NCBI RefSeq assembly: GCF_049959315.1
Contig: NZ_CP188201.1
Length of the DNA stretch: 64,000 bases
Direction: 5' to 3' (one strand)
Origin: Serratia proteamaculans_D
GTDB lineage: Bacteria > Pseudomonadota > Gammaproteobacteria > Enterobacterales > Enterobacteriaceae
Positions within the stretch are counted from its first letter, which is position 1. Each line of letters starts with the position of its first letter. Positions 9,077 through 17,806 of the stretch are shown one piece after another. A program made the translations under genes and the position numbers. The notes under the pieces are model-generated. The model worked only from the letters and a program-made list of their open reading frames with translations, did not search any database and was not told where the DNA came from.

Positions 9077-9113
9077 AACAGCCTTTGCGCTCCGGCCAAA
9101 GGCTGTTTTGTTA
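9077..9113 (+). terminator. Intrinsic terminator after ybaY
   Basis: An 11-bp stem AACAGCCTTTG / CAAAGGCTGTT with a 9-base loop is followed by TTTTGTT, between ybaY and the convergent atl gene. Confidence 0.85.
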
Positions 9114-9428
9114 TTACCAGCGCCAGCCGTAAACCAGCAGATCGACCGTGCTGTGCGTGCCGAAGATAATCCCCTCCTCAAGCAGCGCCTGGCGCTGGCG
9201 CTGAAAGTCCTCTCCCTGCTGTGAAATTTGGCCGTGGCGGTTAATCACCCGATGCCAGGGCAGGCTGCTGCCTTCAGGCAGGCGCCTTAATACACCACCG
9301 ACCTGACGTGCGGCGCGTGGTGAACCGGCCAGCCGTGCCACTTCGCCATAGGTCGTGACCTTGCCATAGGGAATAGCGGCTATCACGTGGAACACGCGTT
9401 GGCTGAATGAGGCATCTTCTGGCTCCAT
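9114..9428 (-). CDS. atl: Alkyltransferase-like DNA repair protein
   Basis: 104 residues of the O6-alkylguanine alkyltransferase fold. The acceptor cysteine of the PCHRV motif is replaced by tryptophan (PWHRV), the hallmark of Atl (YbaZ) proteins. These bind O6-alkylguanine in DNA without repairing it and hand the lesion to nucleotide excision repair. The helix-turn-helix and arginine finger region TYGEVARLAGSPRAARQVGG is intact. The protein is shorter at the N-terminus than E. coli YbaZ, beginning at MEPEDASF. Confidence 0.93.
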   Translation of the reverse strand: MEPEDASFSQRVFHVIAAIPYGKVTTYGEVARLAGSPRAARQVGGVLRRLPEGSSLPWHRVINRHGQISQQGEDFQRQRQALLEEGIIFGTHSTVDLLVYGWRW

Positions 9429-9576
9429 TTCTGTTTTCCTGCGGTGGCAAAAACCAAGGATGAAAGTGTGCCACAGTCGAGGTGGGTAAGAAAACAGCGG
9501 TTGGCCCCGGTTGGCTTGCTATTTGGCTGGCCATCACCGATAATGCCCACCGCTTCAGAGTACAGAAGCCGTCAAT

Positions 9577-9690
9577 GGGGGCCCTGTTGGTTCTCCCGCA
9601 ACACTAACTTGTGAACTCGGTCAGATCCGGAAGGAAGCAGCCGTAGCAGGTGACGTGTGTGCCGGGATGTAGCTGGCAGGGCCTCCACCA
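9577..9690 (+). ncRNA. ffs: 4.5S RNA, signal recognition particle RNA
   Basis: About 114 nt, closely similar to E. coli 4.5S RNA. The conserved Ffh-binding apical region contains GGTCAGATCCGGAAGGAAGC and CAGCCGTAGCAGG. The complementary ends GGGGGCCCTGTTGG and CTGGCAGGGCCTCC close the hairpin. With Ffh it forms the SRP that targets membrane proteins co-translationally. It sits next to atl as in E. coli. Exact ends are estimated from the E. coli RNA. Confidence 0.95.
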
Positions 9691-9836
9691 ATTTCTGCCT
9701 CCCCTTATATCATCCAATATTACAATCACAACATATGCTGGCGATCGTTATGTGCTTGGCGCAAGCAAAGCATACAGGCAATGGGGATCCATCTTTACCC
9801 CTGCTGCTTAGGCAAGTTTTAACCTGCAGCTGTCAG

Positions 9837-11492
9837 CTAAACTGCAATGGTGCCAAATCCTTTCCAGATTCCAGGAGAACCGGCGGTTGTACAAATCCAG
9901 CCTATAAATGCTCCGGCCGCTGGCGCGGAATTGTATCTGATATCACCAATGCGGTAGGTGCCGGATACAGGTGCATTGACGCCTATTGATTGCTTCCTGG
10001 TGGGTTGGATGTAGTAAGGGTCCACACTGCTTTGTATCAATGCACCCGTGTGTTTTGCCGGATTGAATACCCCGCCGCCAGAACCGAATGAAGCATCACC
10101 GACGATATAGCCACCAAATACGAAAATATTTTTAGCAGCGCTATTAAAACTGATATTTGAAGCGAAATAACAAGAGTTAAAATAAACACCAGTATTACCA
10201 TTGGATGAAGTTGTACCACTGACCTGTCCTTGGAACTCACAGTTTTCGAAATAGGTAAGGTTATCGGGGTAGCTGATGGTGATATCTTTGGTAAAAGTAC
10301 AGCCTTCGAAGCGTTTAAATGAGCTGGTTGCTAATGCTGATAAACTGGTAATGTTTATGCGGTGAAGAAGAACTCGACCGTTGGTTCCTGATGCTATCGA
10401 TAGATCAATGCCAGGTGTACACCTGACGTTATACATAAATAACTCACAATAGCCGACGCTGATAACTCTGTATTCAGCTATCCCTCCATCATTAAAAGTA
10501 TAAACTCCTTCACTGCCTTGGAAGAAAGTCCCTCCATTAGTATTAGATATGTCTACACTAGCGTTATATTCCACATGGCAAGAATTAAACTCACAACAAA
10601 TTCCGCCAATAGCACTGACGACCGGGCAAACCCAGTTATCTTCAATCTGGCAATTATTGAAACGCAGGAAGTTGGCTCTGTCACTGCCGTAGGTACTTCT
10701 GATCATGATCGGATTTCTGAGCGTTTTTGACGTATCGAAACTGTCGACAGGTTTTTTCCTGTCCCCTGAGCTTGAACCACTACTCCAGACATCAACCGCT
10801 TCGAAAACACTGTCCTGACATTTGTCTATGAATAGTGCACAACCATTGAAATTCTCAATAGTGAGATTGCGATAGGTTGCACGGTACTGCGCCTGAAGAT
10901 AGAGCCCATCCCCTAAGTAGGCAGGGTTGCCCAGTAGACTGAAGTTTTCGAGAATGATGCCGGCATAACCTTGTTCGGATCCGCTCCATACCGGGTTGTT
11001 TTTTGAGGGAAAATTGAGTAACGCTTGATTTTCATTGTCAGACTCTCTCATGTCAGAAAAGACGCTTCTATCTTTTGCCCCATGCCCTAGTAGATGAATC
11101 CCACAGTTGTTCTGAAAGTAAATAGGGCTCTTTAATCGCATCGGATTGGAACTAGGTGCTTGAGGCAGAATGATCGTTCTTTTTCGTGCGCTGGAGGCAA
11201 TTCGTTGCAAGGCGGGAGAACAATCAGGCAAGCTAGGATCTAGGCCAAACCATGAGGCATACCACTCTCTTTTTTGGGACTCGACCCTTTTCCATCTTTT
11301 CCCCGTGGCTGTAACGACAACGGTCCCTGCGTTGTCAGGAGTTGTGGTGTCTGCTTGATCGTAGTAGAACTCACCACCGCCAAAAGGAACCGTAGTATCG
11401 TCATAATAAGATGCCAGGAAAACATGCTGCATAGTCATCGTTGGCTCTAACAATCGTAATTCGTCCATGCTGAACAGAGTTTGTTGTGTCAT
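9837..11492 (-). CDS. Orphan phage tailspike-like beta-helix protein
   Basis: 551 residues from the ATG at 11492, which follows TGAGGCATGT; an in-frame upstream start at 11528 lacks such a site. Near the N-terminus GGGEFYYD and GTVVVTATGKRWKRV resemble the linker seen before tailspike and pectate-lyase-like domains. Residues 110-490 are rich in short Asn, Gly and Ser repeats typical of right-handed parallel beta-helices (for example IILENFSLLG, YRNLTIENFNG, RFEGCTFTKD). The C-terminus GDIRYNSAPAAGAFIGWIC resembles phage tail fibre ends. No signal peptide and no other phage gene is present. Family assignment is by pattern only; the polysaccharide substrate is unknown. Its base composition is more AT-rich than its neighbours. 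Confidence 0.75.
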   Translation of the reverse strand: MTQQTLFSMDELRLLEPTMTMQHVFLASYYDDTTVPFGGGEFYYDQADTTTPDNAGTVVVTATGKRWKRVESQKREWYASWFGLDPSLPDCSPALQRIASSARKRTIILPQAPSSNPMRLKSPIYFQNNCGIHLLGHGAKDRSVFSDMRESDNENQALLNFPSKNNPVWSGSEQGYAGIILENFSLLGNPAYLGDGLYLQAQYRATYRNLTIENFNGCALFIDKCQDSVFEAVDVWSSGSSSGDRKKPVDSFDTSKTLRNPIMIRSTYGSDRANFLRFNNCQIEDNWVCPVVSAIGGICCEFNSCHVEYNASVDISNTNGGTFFQGSEGVYTFNDGGIAEYRVISVGYCELFMYNVRCTPGIDLSIASGTNGRVLLHRINITSLSALATSSFKRFEGCTFTKDITISYPDNLTYFENCEFQGQVSGTTSSNGNTGVYFNSCYFASNISFNSAAKNIFVFGGYIVGDASFGSGGGVFNPAKHTGALIQSSVDPYYIQPTRKQSIGVNAPVSGTYRIGDIRYNSAPAAGAFIGWICTTAGSPGIWKGFGTIAV

Positions 11493-11528
11493 ACATGCCT
11501 CAGGGTAGTAAGTGGTTTTATTTTTCAC

Positions 11529-12089
11529 TAAGGAAATAGATGTGTTCTCTCAGTGCTAATTTTTCACCGGGAAAAGATGCTTCCCAGCGATTGAAAATCT
11601 AAGGAATAAGACGCTTTTGGTCTAATTTTTGATGTTGTGTGGGAGCCGGTAAAAATTGTTTTGATCTAAGTTAAAAATGAGGGAAGTAAATTTTTCATGG
11701 TGAGAAAATCGCTTGTAGCCTCTAAACCTCTTGTAGAGCGTGTTATGTCGCTAAGTGATGTCTTATTATCTAATGATCTTGTAAACATCCCATTAAAACG
11801 AGCCATCAAAGATTGATTATATCGCCCGAGGAGGAGAACGTGCATAAAGCCCGATTCACTGAGCTCCGTGTAATTACTGTTCTGAAGTCTGTTGTAGCCA
11901 GACGCACCATTTAAGGTGTCTTTCGCGAAACGAGAATATTTTTGGTCTTGTGGCGTTCTAACGACCTTATCGAAACAGTAAATGGAGTAGGTAAGATTGC
12001 AATTCTGAACGATGAGTAAAAACTGTATATGAATCGTCGATATTTACCAGATTTACCCTGCGACGTAGAAAGCCGCAGGGTATGGGGGG
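11529..12089. other. AT-rich intergenic region, mostly without genes
   Basis: About 560 bp between the tailspike-like gene and the sulfatase. It contains a decayed IS3-family orfA start (11840-11944). It must also hold the promoter of the tailspike-like gene, but no clear -35/-10 pair was identified. The minus strand is open but has no convincing start or recognisable product. Confidence 0.6.
11840..11944 (+). pseudogene. Remnant of IS3-family transposase OrfA
   Basis: Reading from a GTG preceded by GAGGAGAAC, the translation is HKARFTELRVITVLKSV, then VARRTI, a TAA stop, and GVFRETRIF in the same frame. This matches the start of IS3-family OrfA proteins of the KARFTEHQIIAVLKSVEAGR type, with an internal stop and substitutions. 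Downstream of about 11945 only traces in other frames remain (possibly to about 12050). No orfB or terminal inverted repeats were found. It is an old, inactive insertion sequence fragment. Confidence 0.65.
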
Positions 12090-14066
12090 TTACGGAGTTA
12101 CAATATTGAACCAGAATTCAAAGTTATCCATGTAGCCTAACATTTCGTCCATTTTCGCACCGTTACCCGTGACCTTCACTTCTCCCTTATCTTCCGCCTG
12201 TTTGAGCGTTTCCTCCTTGAGGATGATTTTATTCAATGTGTCGCGGTTAAGGGTGAGGGTGGCATCGGCATCTTTAGCTTCGGCATTGGCGGTGTGGTTT
12301 AGCACCCCGTTTTCCAGCTCCAGCTTGTACTTGCCGCCATCACTACCAAGATCGATGTTAAATACGGCTTTGGCCTTGCCGGCTTTTTCACCGTTGATAT
12401 GCACCGCCAGGAAGTCAAAGAACATTTCCGGCGTCATCGCTCGTACGGTATCCGGGCTGGCGGTATTCGGGGTTGGCCCTTTCACCACGCCGTTACGCAG
12501 TTCCTGAGCGCCGGTGAGATAGAAGTTACGCCATGGGCCAGATTCAGCCTGATAGCCCAGTTGTTCCAGGGCATCAGCTTCAAGGTTGCGCGCATCCTGA
12601 TTATTCGGATCGGCAAAGACTATTTTGCTGACGACCTGAGCAACCCAGCGATAGTTACCCTGATCAAAATCGGTCTTGGCTTTCTTGAGGATCGCATCTG
12701 CACCGCCCATGTAATCGACAAATTTCTTCGCGGCTTCTTCCGGTGGCAGTTCATCCAGCGTGGCAGGGTTGCCATCAAACCAGCCTAGATAGAGCACATA
12801 AGTCGCTTTAACATCATGGCTCACCGAACCGTAATAACCCCGGTTGGCCCAGGTTTTCGCCAGGCTGTCCGGCAGTTTGAACTTCGCGGCTATTTCATCA
12901 CGAGTCAGGCCCTCATTCGCCATGCGCAGGGTCTGGTCGTTAATATAGCGGTAAAGGTCGCGTTGGCTCTTGAGCAGGTTAACGACGTTCTCGTTACCCC
13001 AGGTTGGCCAGTGGTGTTGAGCCATGATGATTTCCGCTTTGTCGCCCCAGCGAACTATCGCTTCGTTGATATATTTCGACCAGGGGAGGGGTTCGCGAAT
13101 TTTTGCACCACGCAGGGAATAGGTATTGTGCAACGTATGGGTCACATCTTCTGCCGCTTCGATGAGCTTCTTCTCTTCGATAAACCACAGCATTTCTGAT
13201 GGTGCTTCAGAGCCGGGAGCCAGCATGAAATCATAGGTAAGGCCGTCGATGACCTCTTTTTGACCATCTTTCTCAATGATGTTGGTTGGGGCGATCAGGG
13301 TGACGGTACCCGCCGAAGTGGTGGTACCCAGCCCGGCACCCACCTGGCCTTTGGCTTCAGGTTTTAACAAGTTGCCGTACATATAGCTGGCGCGGCGGCT
13401 CATGACGTTACCCGCCATGATGTTTTCTGCCACGGCGGCCTCCATAAAGCCGGCAGGCGCATAAACTTTCACTTTACCCGATTTAACATCGGCTTCATCG
13501 ACCACACCACGCACGCCACCATAATGGTCTACGTGGCTATGAGTGTAGATAATCGCGACAACCGGTTTTTTACCTCGATTTTTATAATAGAGATCCATAC
13601 CCACTTTGGCGGTTTCCGCCGAAACCAAAGGGTCAACCACGGTAACGCCTTCTTTCCCCTCAATGATGGTCATGTTGGACAGATCCAGGTTACGGATCTG
13701 GTAAACACCTTCCGTAACCTCAAACAGGCCGCTGATGTTAATCAACTGCGACTGACGCCACAGGCTCGGGTTAACGGTATCCGGTGCTTTTTCACCTTCC
13801 TTGATGAACGCATACTGCTGCGGATCCCAGATGACGTTGCCTTGCTCACCTTTGATAATTTCGGTGGGTAAGGCTGCAATAAAACCTTTATGAGCGTTAG
13901 CAAAGTCGGTGTTATCTGAGAAGGGGAGTTGATCGTACAGCGCATCATTGGCTTGTTTGGTAGCAGAGGCCGCTTCTTTTGGCGCAACTTCTGCCCAGGA
14001 TGGAATGGCGAATCCAGATAGCATTCCCGCTAATGCCAGCCCTCTCATGATTGGTGTTAATTTCAT
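12090..14066 (-). CDS. Exported alkyl/aryl-sulfatase (metallo-beta-lactamase fold)
   Basis: 658 residues, related to SdsA1, BDS1 and E. coli YjcS. A signal peptide ends near IPSWA (about residue 25). The metallo-beta-lactamase domain (about 120-400) carries the zinc motif THSHVDHYGG and later APGSEAPSEM and QHHWPTWGN. A dimerisation region follows at about 400-530, and a C-terminal SCP2-like domain at about 540-655 holds the hydrophobic alkyl chain. The enzyme should cleave primary alkyl sulfates such as dodecyl sulfate to alcohol and sulfate in the periplasm. It stands alone, flanked by long AT-rich intergenic regions, so it is probably monocistronic. Confidence 0.92.
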   Translation of the reverse strand: MKLTPIMRGLALAGMLSGFAIPSWAEVAPKEAASATKQANDALYDQLPFSDNTDFANAHKGFIAALPTEIIKGEQGNVIWDPQQYAFIKEGEKAPDTVNPSLWRQSQLINISGLFEVTEGVYQIRNLDLSNMTIIEGKEGVTVVDPLVSAETAKVGMDLYYKNRGKKPVVAIIYTHSHVDHYGGVRGVVDEADVKSGKVKVYAPAGFMEAAVAENIMAGNVMSRRASYMYGNLLKPEAKGQVGAGLGTTTSAGTVTLIAPTNIIEKDGQKEVIDGLTYDFMLAPGSEAPSEMLWFIEEKKLIEAAEDVTHTLHNTYSLRGAKIREPLPWSKYINEAIVRWGDKAEIIMAQHHWPTWGNENVVNLLKSQRDLYRYINDQTLRMANEGLTRDEIAAKFKLPDSLAKTWANRGYYGSVSHDVKATYVLYLGWFDGNPATLDELPPEEAAKKFVDYMGGADAILKKAKTDFDQGNYRWVAQVVSKIVFADPNNQDARNLEADALEQLGYQAESGPWRNFYLTGAQELRNGVVKGPTPNTASPDTVRAMTPEMFFDFLAVHINGEKAGKAKAVFNIDLGSDGGKYKLELENGVLNHTANAEAKDADATLTLNRDTLNKIILKEETLKQAEDKGEVKVTGNGAKMDEMLGYMDNFEFWFNIVTP

Positions 14067-14454
14067 TGGGATCCCCGCTGATTTTTAGATGGAGAGAAAT
14101 GAGTCACTGAGACGTCCCTTGTAACGATTTGTAACCCAAGTATTAAATGTAATAGATGATCAAGATTCGGCAAGTTTAAATAAATAAGGAATCTCGCCTT
14201 GATAAAACAGCGTTTTGGTTTATATAGGGAATGAGTTTTTTAGCGGGGTTGGTTTTTCGGTGAATAGATAAAACATAAAAATCATGTGATTAGGGTTTAT
14301 GGTTTGTCTGATTTTATTTTTACCTACGCTAGCTTAATATTTAGAGTGGTTGATAAGGATTTTCGTTGCAGAGCGGTTTTCTTAGCAGTTATCTTTTTGA
14401 TGAGTCTATTTCATAGGACGTGAGAGAATATATTTCCGCAATCTAATTATTAAA
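14067..14454. other. AT-rich intergenic region upstream of the sulfatase gene
   Basis: This region holds the sulfatase promoter side on the minus strand. No open frame of note, RNA gene or strong operator was seen. The ribosome-binding site region before the sulfatase ATG contains GGGGATCCC. Confidence 0.5.
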
Positions 14455-14485
14455 GTGGTGCACCGAAAAATTATCAGTGCACCAC
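14455..14485 (-). terminator. Hairpin after adeQ, probable terminator
   Basis: A perfect 9-bp inverted repeat GTGGTGCAC / GTGCACCAC with a 13-base AT-rich loop lies 7 bp beyond the adeQ stop. Read on the minus strand it is followed by TTTAATAATT, a weak T tract. Confidence 0.55.
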
Positions 14486-14492
14486 CTTCAAA

Positions 14493-15842
14493 TCAGTGCC
14501 TTACCAGCGTGGCGAAATAGTACACCAGTGGGATCGCCAGGAAATATAACCCGAACGGAACTTCACGCCATTTACCGGCAATCACTTTGATAATGATATA
14601 AAACAGCAATCCGCCGGCGATACCGGTACCAAAGCTGTTGGCGATCAGGGTTATCATCACCATCATCAGTACCGGCAGGCCGTCGGTGAAGTTGGCCAAA
14701 TCAACTTTGCGCAGCCCGCTGAACATATTCAGGCCGATTAATATCAGCGCCGGGGCGGTGGCTTCTTTCGGGATCATCAGCGCAATCGGTGTGAACAGCA
14801 GCATCAGCAGAAACATCACCGCAGCCGCCAGTGCGGTTAACCCGGTTTTGCCACCGGCTTCTGCTGCAGCAGAGGATTCAATCAGCGCGGTGGCGGCGGG
14901 AATACCGACTATAGGGCCAAGCGCGGCGGCGATAGAATCCACCATGAAAGGCCTGTTGATGTGAGGCATATTGCCGTGTTCGTCCAGCAGCCCGGCTTCA
15001 CCGCCTACGGCCAGCGTGGTGCCCATGGTGGAGAAAAACTCCGAGGCGAAAAAGACGAACAAATAGGGCAGGAAGGCGATATTCAGTGCGCCGATCAGGT
15101 CAACATGGCCGAACACCGGGGCCAATGAATGCGGCATCGCCATCAGGCTGGTTGGCAGATGGGTGACGCCGAACGGAATGCCGACCAGAGTCGCAAACAG
15201 GATGGCCCACAAAATAGCACCGGGAATACGTCGGGCCTGCAGGGCGATCGCCAGGAACAGGCCGCAGAGGGCGATCAATGCACCGGGCGCAGTGAAGTCA
15301 CCCAGCATCAACGCGTTGGATTTTGCATTGGCCAGCACCAGCCCGGCATTGCGGAACCCCAGTATTGCCACGAACAGCCCGATAGAGGCCGTCAGCCCCA
15401 GCTTGATCGATTGCGGTACCGAACGGGTAACCACCTCACGCAGCCCGAGCCGTGTCAGGGCGAAAAACAAAATACCGGACCAGCAGGCGATACCCAGGCC
15501 AATCTGCCAACTGATGCCTTCACTGCCTGCCAGCGTCACACCAACCAGCACAGAACCCCCGATGCCTGGTCCGACGATAAACGGCAGGTTGCCGTAAAAC
15601 GCCATCAGCAAGGTTCCCAGCACGAAAACCAGAATGGTACCGGTGGTTACTGCACCTTTATCCATGCCGCCGACGGCAAGCAATCCAGGGATCACTACCA
15701 GCAGATAAGCGGCCGCCAGAAAGCCGGTAATCCCGGCCAGGCATTCGGTTTTGACCGTGCTTTGCCGTGCATGCAGTTGAAAACGTCGTTGCAACCAGCC
15801 CCCTGGTGTTGGAGCAGATGCAGGTACTGAATTATCAGCCAT
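14493..15842 (-). CDS. adeQ: NCS2-family adenine permease
   Basis: 449 residues with about 12-14 hydrophobic segments, of the AzgA branch of the NCS2 nucleobase transporters. Conserved family segments include TECLAGITGFLAAAYLL near residue 33, GPGIGG and the ESSAAAEAGGKTGLTA loop. It lies 39 bp downstream of the adenine deaminase gene on the same strand. That is the same pairing as yicO (adeQ) with ade in E. coli, so proton-driven adenine uptake is the likely role. The close family member AdeP cannot be excluded from sequence alone, but context favours AdeQ. Confidence 0.88.
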   Translation of the reverse strand: MADNSVPASAPTPGGWLQRRFQLHARQSTVKTECLAGITGFLAAAYLLVVIPGLLAVGGMDKGAVTTGTILVFVLGTLLMAFYGNLPFIVGPGIGGSVLVGVTLAGSEGISWQIGLGIACWSGILFFALTRLGLREVVTRSVPQSIKLGLTASIGLFVAILGFRNAGLVLANAKSNALMLGDFTAPGALIALCGLFLAIALQARRIPGAILWAILFATLVGIPFGVTHLPTSLMAMPHSLAPVFGHVDLIGALNIAFLPYLFVFFASEFFSTMGTTLAVGGEAGLLDEHGNMPHINRPFMVDSIAAALGPIVGIPAATALIESSAAAEAGGKTGLTALAAAVMFLLMLLFTPIALMIPKEATAPALILIGLNMFSGLRKVDLANFTDGLPVLMMVMITLIANSFGTGIAGGLLFYIIIKVIAGKWREVPFGLYFLAIPLVYYFATLVRH

Positions 15843-15881
15843 TAAATTATCTCCGCAGCTATCTAATTATTATGATTATTT

Positions 15882-17669
15882 TTATACCGGGGTTTCCCAG
15901 CAGGCGATCAGCGGATCGACAATCTGGCGTGTTGAGCCGTCGGTCAGGCCGAGATCGGTCAGGTGCGGCCCGGCGTTACACGCCAGGCAGGTGCCCTCAA
16001 TCGCCTTGAAAACCCGGTAAGGCGGTTCCCAGTCGGCGATTCGTGCGCTCAAATCGCGCAGGTTTTTAAACTGTTTCGCCAGTTCGGCGGCGGGTAAATC
16101 GGAGAGCATACCGGCTATTGGCATTGCTACCTGCGCCAGAATTTCCTCGCTTTGACTCAAGGCCATGCCACCGCCACTGGCAATCAGCGCGTTGGCAGCC
16201 AGAGCCATGTCGGCGGCATCCCGGCCCAGCACCACCAGATTATGTGAATCATGTGAGTAGCTGGTGGCAATAGCACCCCGCAATTCACCCCAGCCTTCCA
16301 GCAACGCCAGTTGCGGTGTGGCCTGATGGCGGCCATGGCGGTGCTGCACCCAGATCAGACTAAAGCCTGGTGGGATCTGGACTTCGCCGTTACGCACTTC
16401 GACCGTGGTCTCGTTCCACTGGGTAAATCGCGCGCCCTTTATGTGGCGCAGAGTGGCTTGGCCGTGACGGATCGCCGGGACCTTCAACACAAAGTCCCCG
16501 GCAGCTAAGGGGGGCAGCCGCAGGGTGTCACGCGGTGCCGTCACGTTGGGGTTAGCGTTGAGCGGTTTGAGCATCTTGCCTTGCTGTGCCGTCAGTTTTC
16601 CTGCGACGTAGACCTGTTGCGCACTAAGGTGCGTCAGCGAATCAAACACCACCAGATCGGCCACGCGGCCTGCGGCAACCAGCCCGAGGTCGTTGCGCTG
16701 CAAGCGAATGGCGGCATTGAGCGTGGCCATACGCAGCACGTCGGTCGCCGGCAGGCCTTGTTCAATCAGCATATTGAGTAACGCCACAATGCCGCCTTTT
16801 TCCAGCAGCATATCGGGCGGGACATCATCAGTGCAGACGGTGATTTGTGAAGACAGGTGCGGTAGCGTTTTCAGCGCCGCGACAATCTCCGGCAGCAAAT
16901 AAGGGTGGGAACCTCTGATCTCCAGCGTCAGACCTGCGCGCAATTTCTCCAGTGCATCGGCCCCGGAGGTCAGCTCATGGTCGGAGGTAACTCCCGCCGC
17001 CAGATAAGCCTGCAGGTCGGCGCCGCTCAGCCCGCGGGCGTGGCCTTCAATCAATTTGCCGCTGTTGAGTCCGGCGTTGAGAATTTCCAGCATGCGTTCG
17101 CTGCCATTCAACACGCCGTGCATGTCCATGACCTCGGCGACGCCGCCGACCTCTGGCCAGGCCAACATGGTTTCCATTTCCTGGCCGGCAAAATCGGCAC
17201 CGGACATTTCCAGTCCCGGAGTGGAAGGGACGCTCGAGGGGGCCGCGCAGATCACCCTGAGTGGCAGGTCACGGCTGGCATCTACCGCATAGCGCACACC
17301 GGCAACGCCAAGTACGTTGGCCAGCTCGTGCGGATCCCAAAAGATGGTGGTAGTGCCTTGAGCGACGACGACCTCGGCATAGCGTTCCGGCGGCAGGTGT
17401 GAGCTTTCAACATGCACGTGGGTGTCTATCAGTCCTGGACTCAGATAAGCACCGGCCAAATCCTGCGTGTGCAAAGCATCGGTCAGGGTACCGCAGGGAT
17501 GAACGCTGGCGATCTGTGCGCTGACGATGCCAACATCGACGTTACGGATTTCGCCGGTTGCCATGTCAACTAATGCGGCGTTGGTCAGCAGCAAATCAAA
17601 AGGAAGCTGGCCTAATGCGGCCTTTACCGCACGCTGGCGATCGCCCGTGCTGATGCAATGAGTGGTCAT
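15882..17669 (-). CDS. ade: Adenine deaminase
   Basis: 595 residues of the amidohydrolase superfamily. The metal-binding DTHVHVESS motif is near residue 87, followed by WDPHELANVLG, EVMDMHGVL, GHARGLSG and CTDDVPPDML with the catalytic-site Asp pair. The C-terminal domain has the conserved SYSHDSHNLVVLG. It converts adenine to hypoxanthine and ammonia. It is the first gene of an operon with adeQ, so the pair imports adenine and deaminates it. It is divergent from a LysR-type regulator, with PurR-like boxes in the intergenic region. Confidence 0.93.
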   Translation of the reverse strand: MTTHCISTGDRQRAVKAALGQLPFDLLLTNAALVDMATGEIRNVDVGIVSAQIASVHPCGTLTDALHTQDLAGAYLSPGLIDTHVHVESSHLPPERYAEVVVAQGTTTIFWDPHELANVLGVAGVRYAVDASRDLPLRVICAAPSSVPSTPGLEMSGADFAGQEMETMLAWPEVGGVAEVMDMHGVLNGSERMLEILNAGLNSGKLIEGHARGLSGADLQAYLAAGVTSDHELTSGADALEKLRAGLTLEIRGSHPYLLPEIVAALKTLPHLSSQITVCTDDVPPDMLLEKGGIVALLNMLIEQGLPATDVLRMATLNAAIRLQRNDLGLVAAGRVADLVVFDSLTHLSAQQVYVAGKLTAQQGKMLKPLNANPNVTAPRDTLRLPPLAAGDFVLKVPAIRHGQATLRHIKGARFTQWNETTVEVRNGEVQIPPGFSLIWVQHRHGRHQATPQLALLEGWGELRGAIATSYSHDSHNLVVLGRDAADMALAANALIASGGGMALSQSEEILAQVAMPIAGMLSDLPAAELAKQFKNLRDLSARIADWEPPYRVFKAIEGTCLACNAGPHLTDLGLTDGSTRQIVDPLIACWETPV

Positions 17670-17751
17670 GGTAATTACCCGGCATGATGACAGGGTTGTT
17701 ACTCTAGGGCGGCGGGCTGGCTTTGCACAGATGATTTAATTTATCGCCTGA

Positions 17752-17785
17752 TAAGAAACGTTTATGCTGTCGCAAACGTTTACTT
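17752..17785. promoter_or_regulatory. Tandem PurR-like operators between ade and the LysR gene
   Basis: Two copies of AAACGTTTA lie 18 bp apart, at 17756-17764 and 17774-17782. The second sits in TCGCAAACGTTTACTT, which matches the PurR consensus ACGCAAACGTTTNCGT at all but two of its defined positions. The first copy is weaker outside the core. Location upstream of an adenine import and deamination operon makes purine repression plausible. They may also act on the divergent regulator. Confidence 0.6.
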
Positions 17786-17806
17786 TTTAGCGGACGGAAA
17801 GCTGAC

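Noticed and set aside
11674..12043. Long minus-strand open frame of about 120 codons upstream of the tailspike-like gene
   Set aside because: It has no convincing start codon near its 5' end (the first ATG leaves fewer than 60 codons), matches no family I know, and lies opposite the recognisable IS3 OrfA remnant. It may be chance, but a decayed gene cannot be ruled out.
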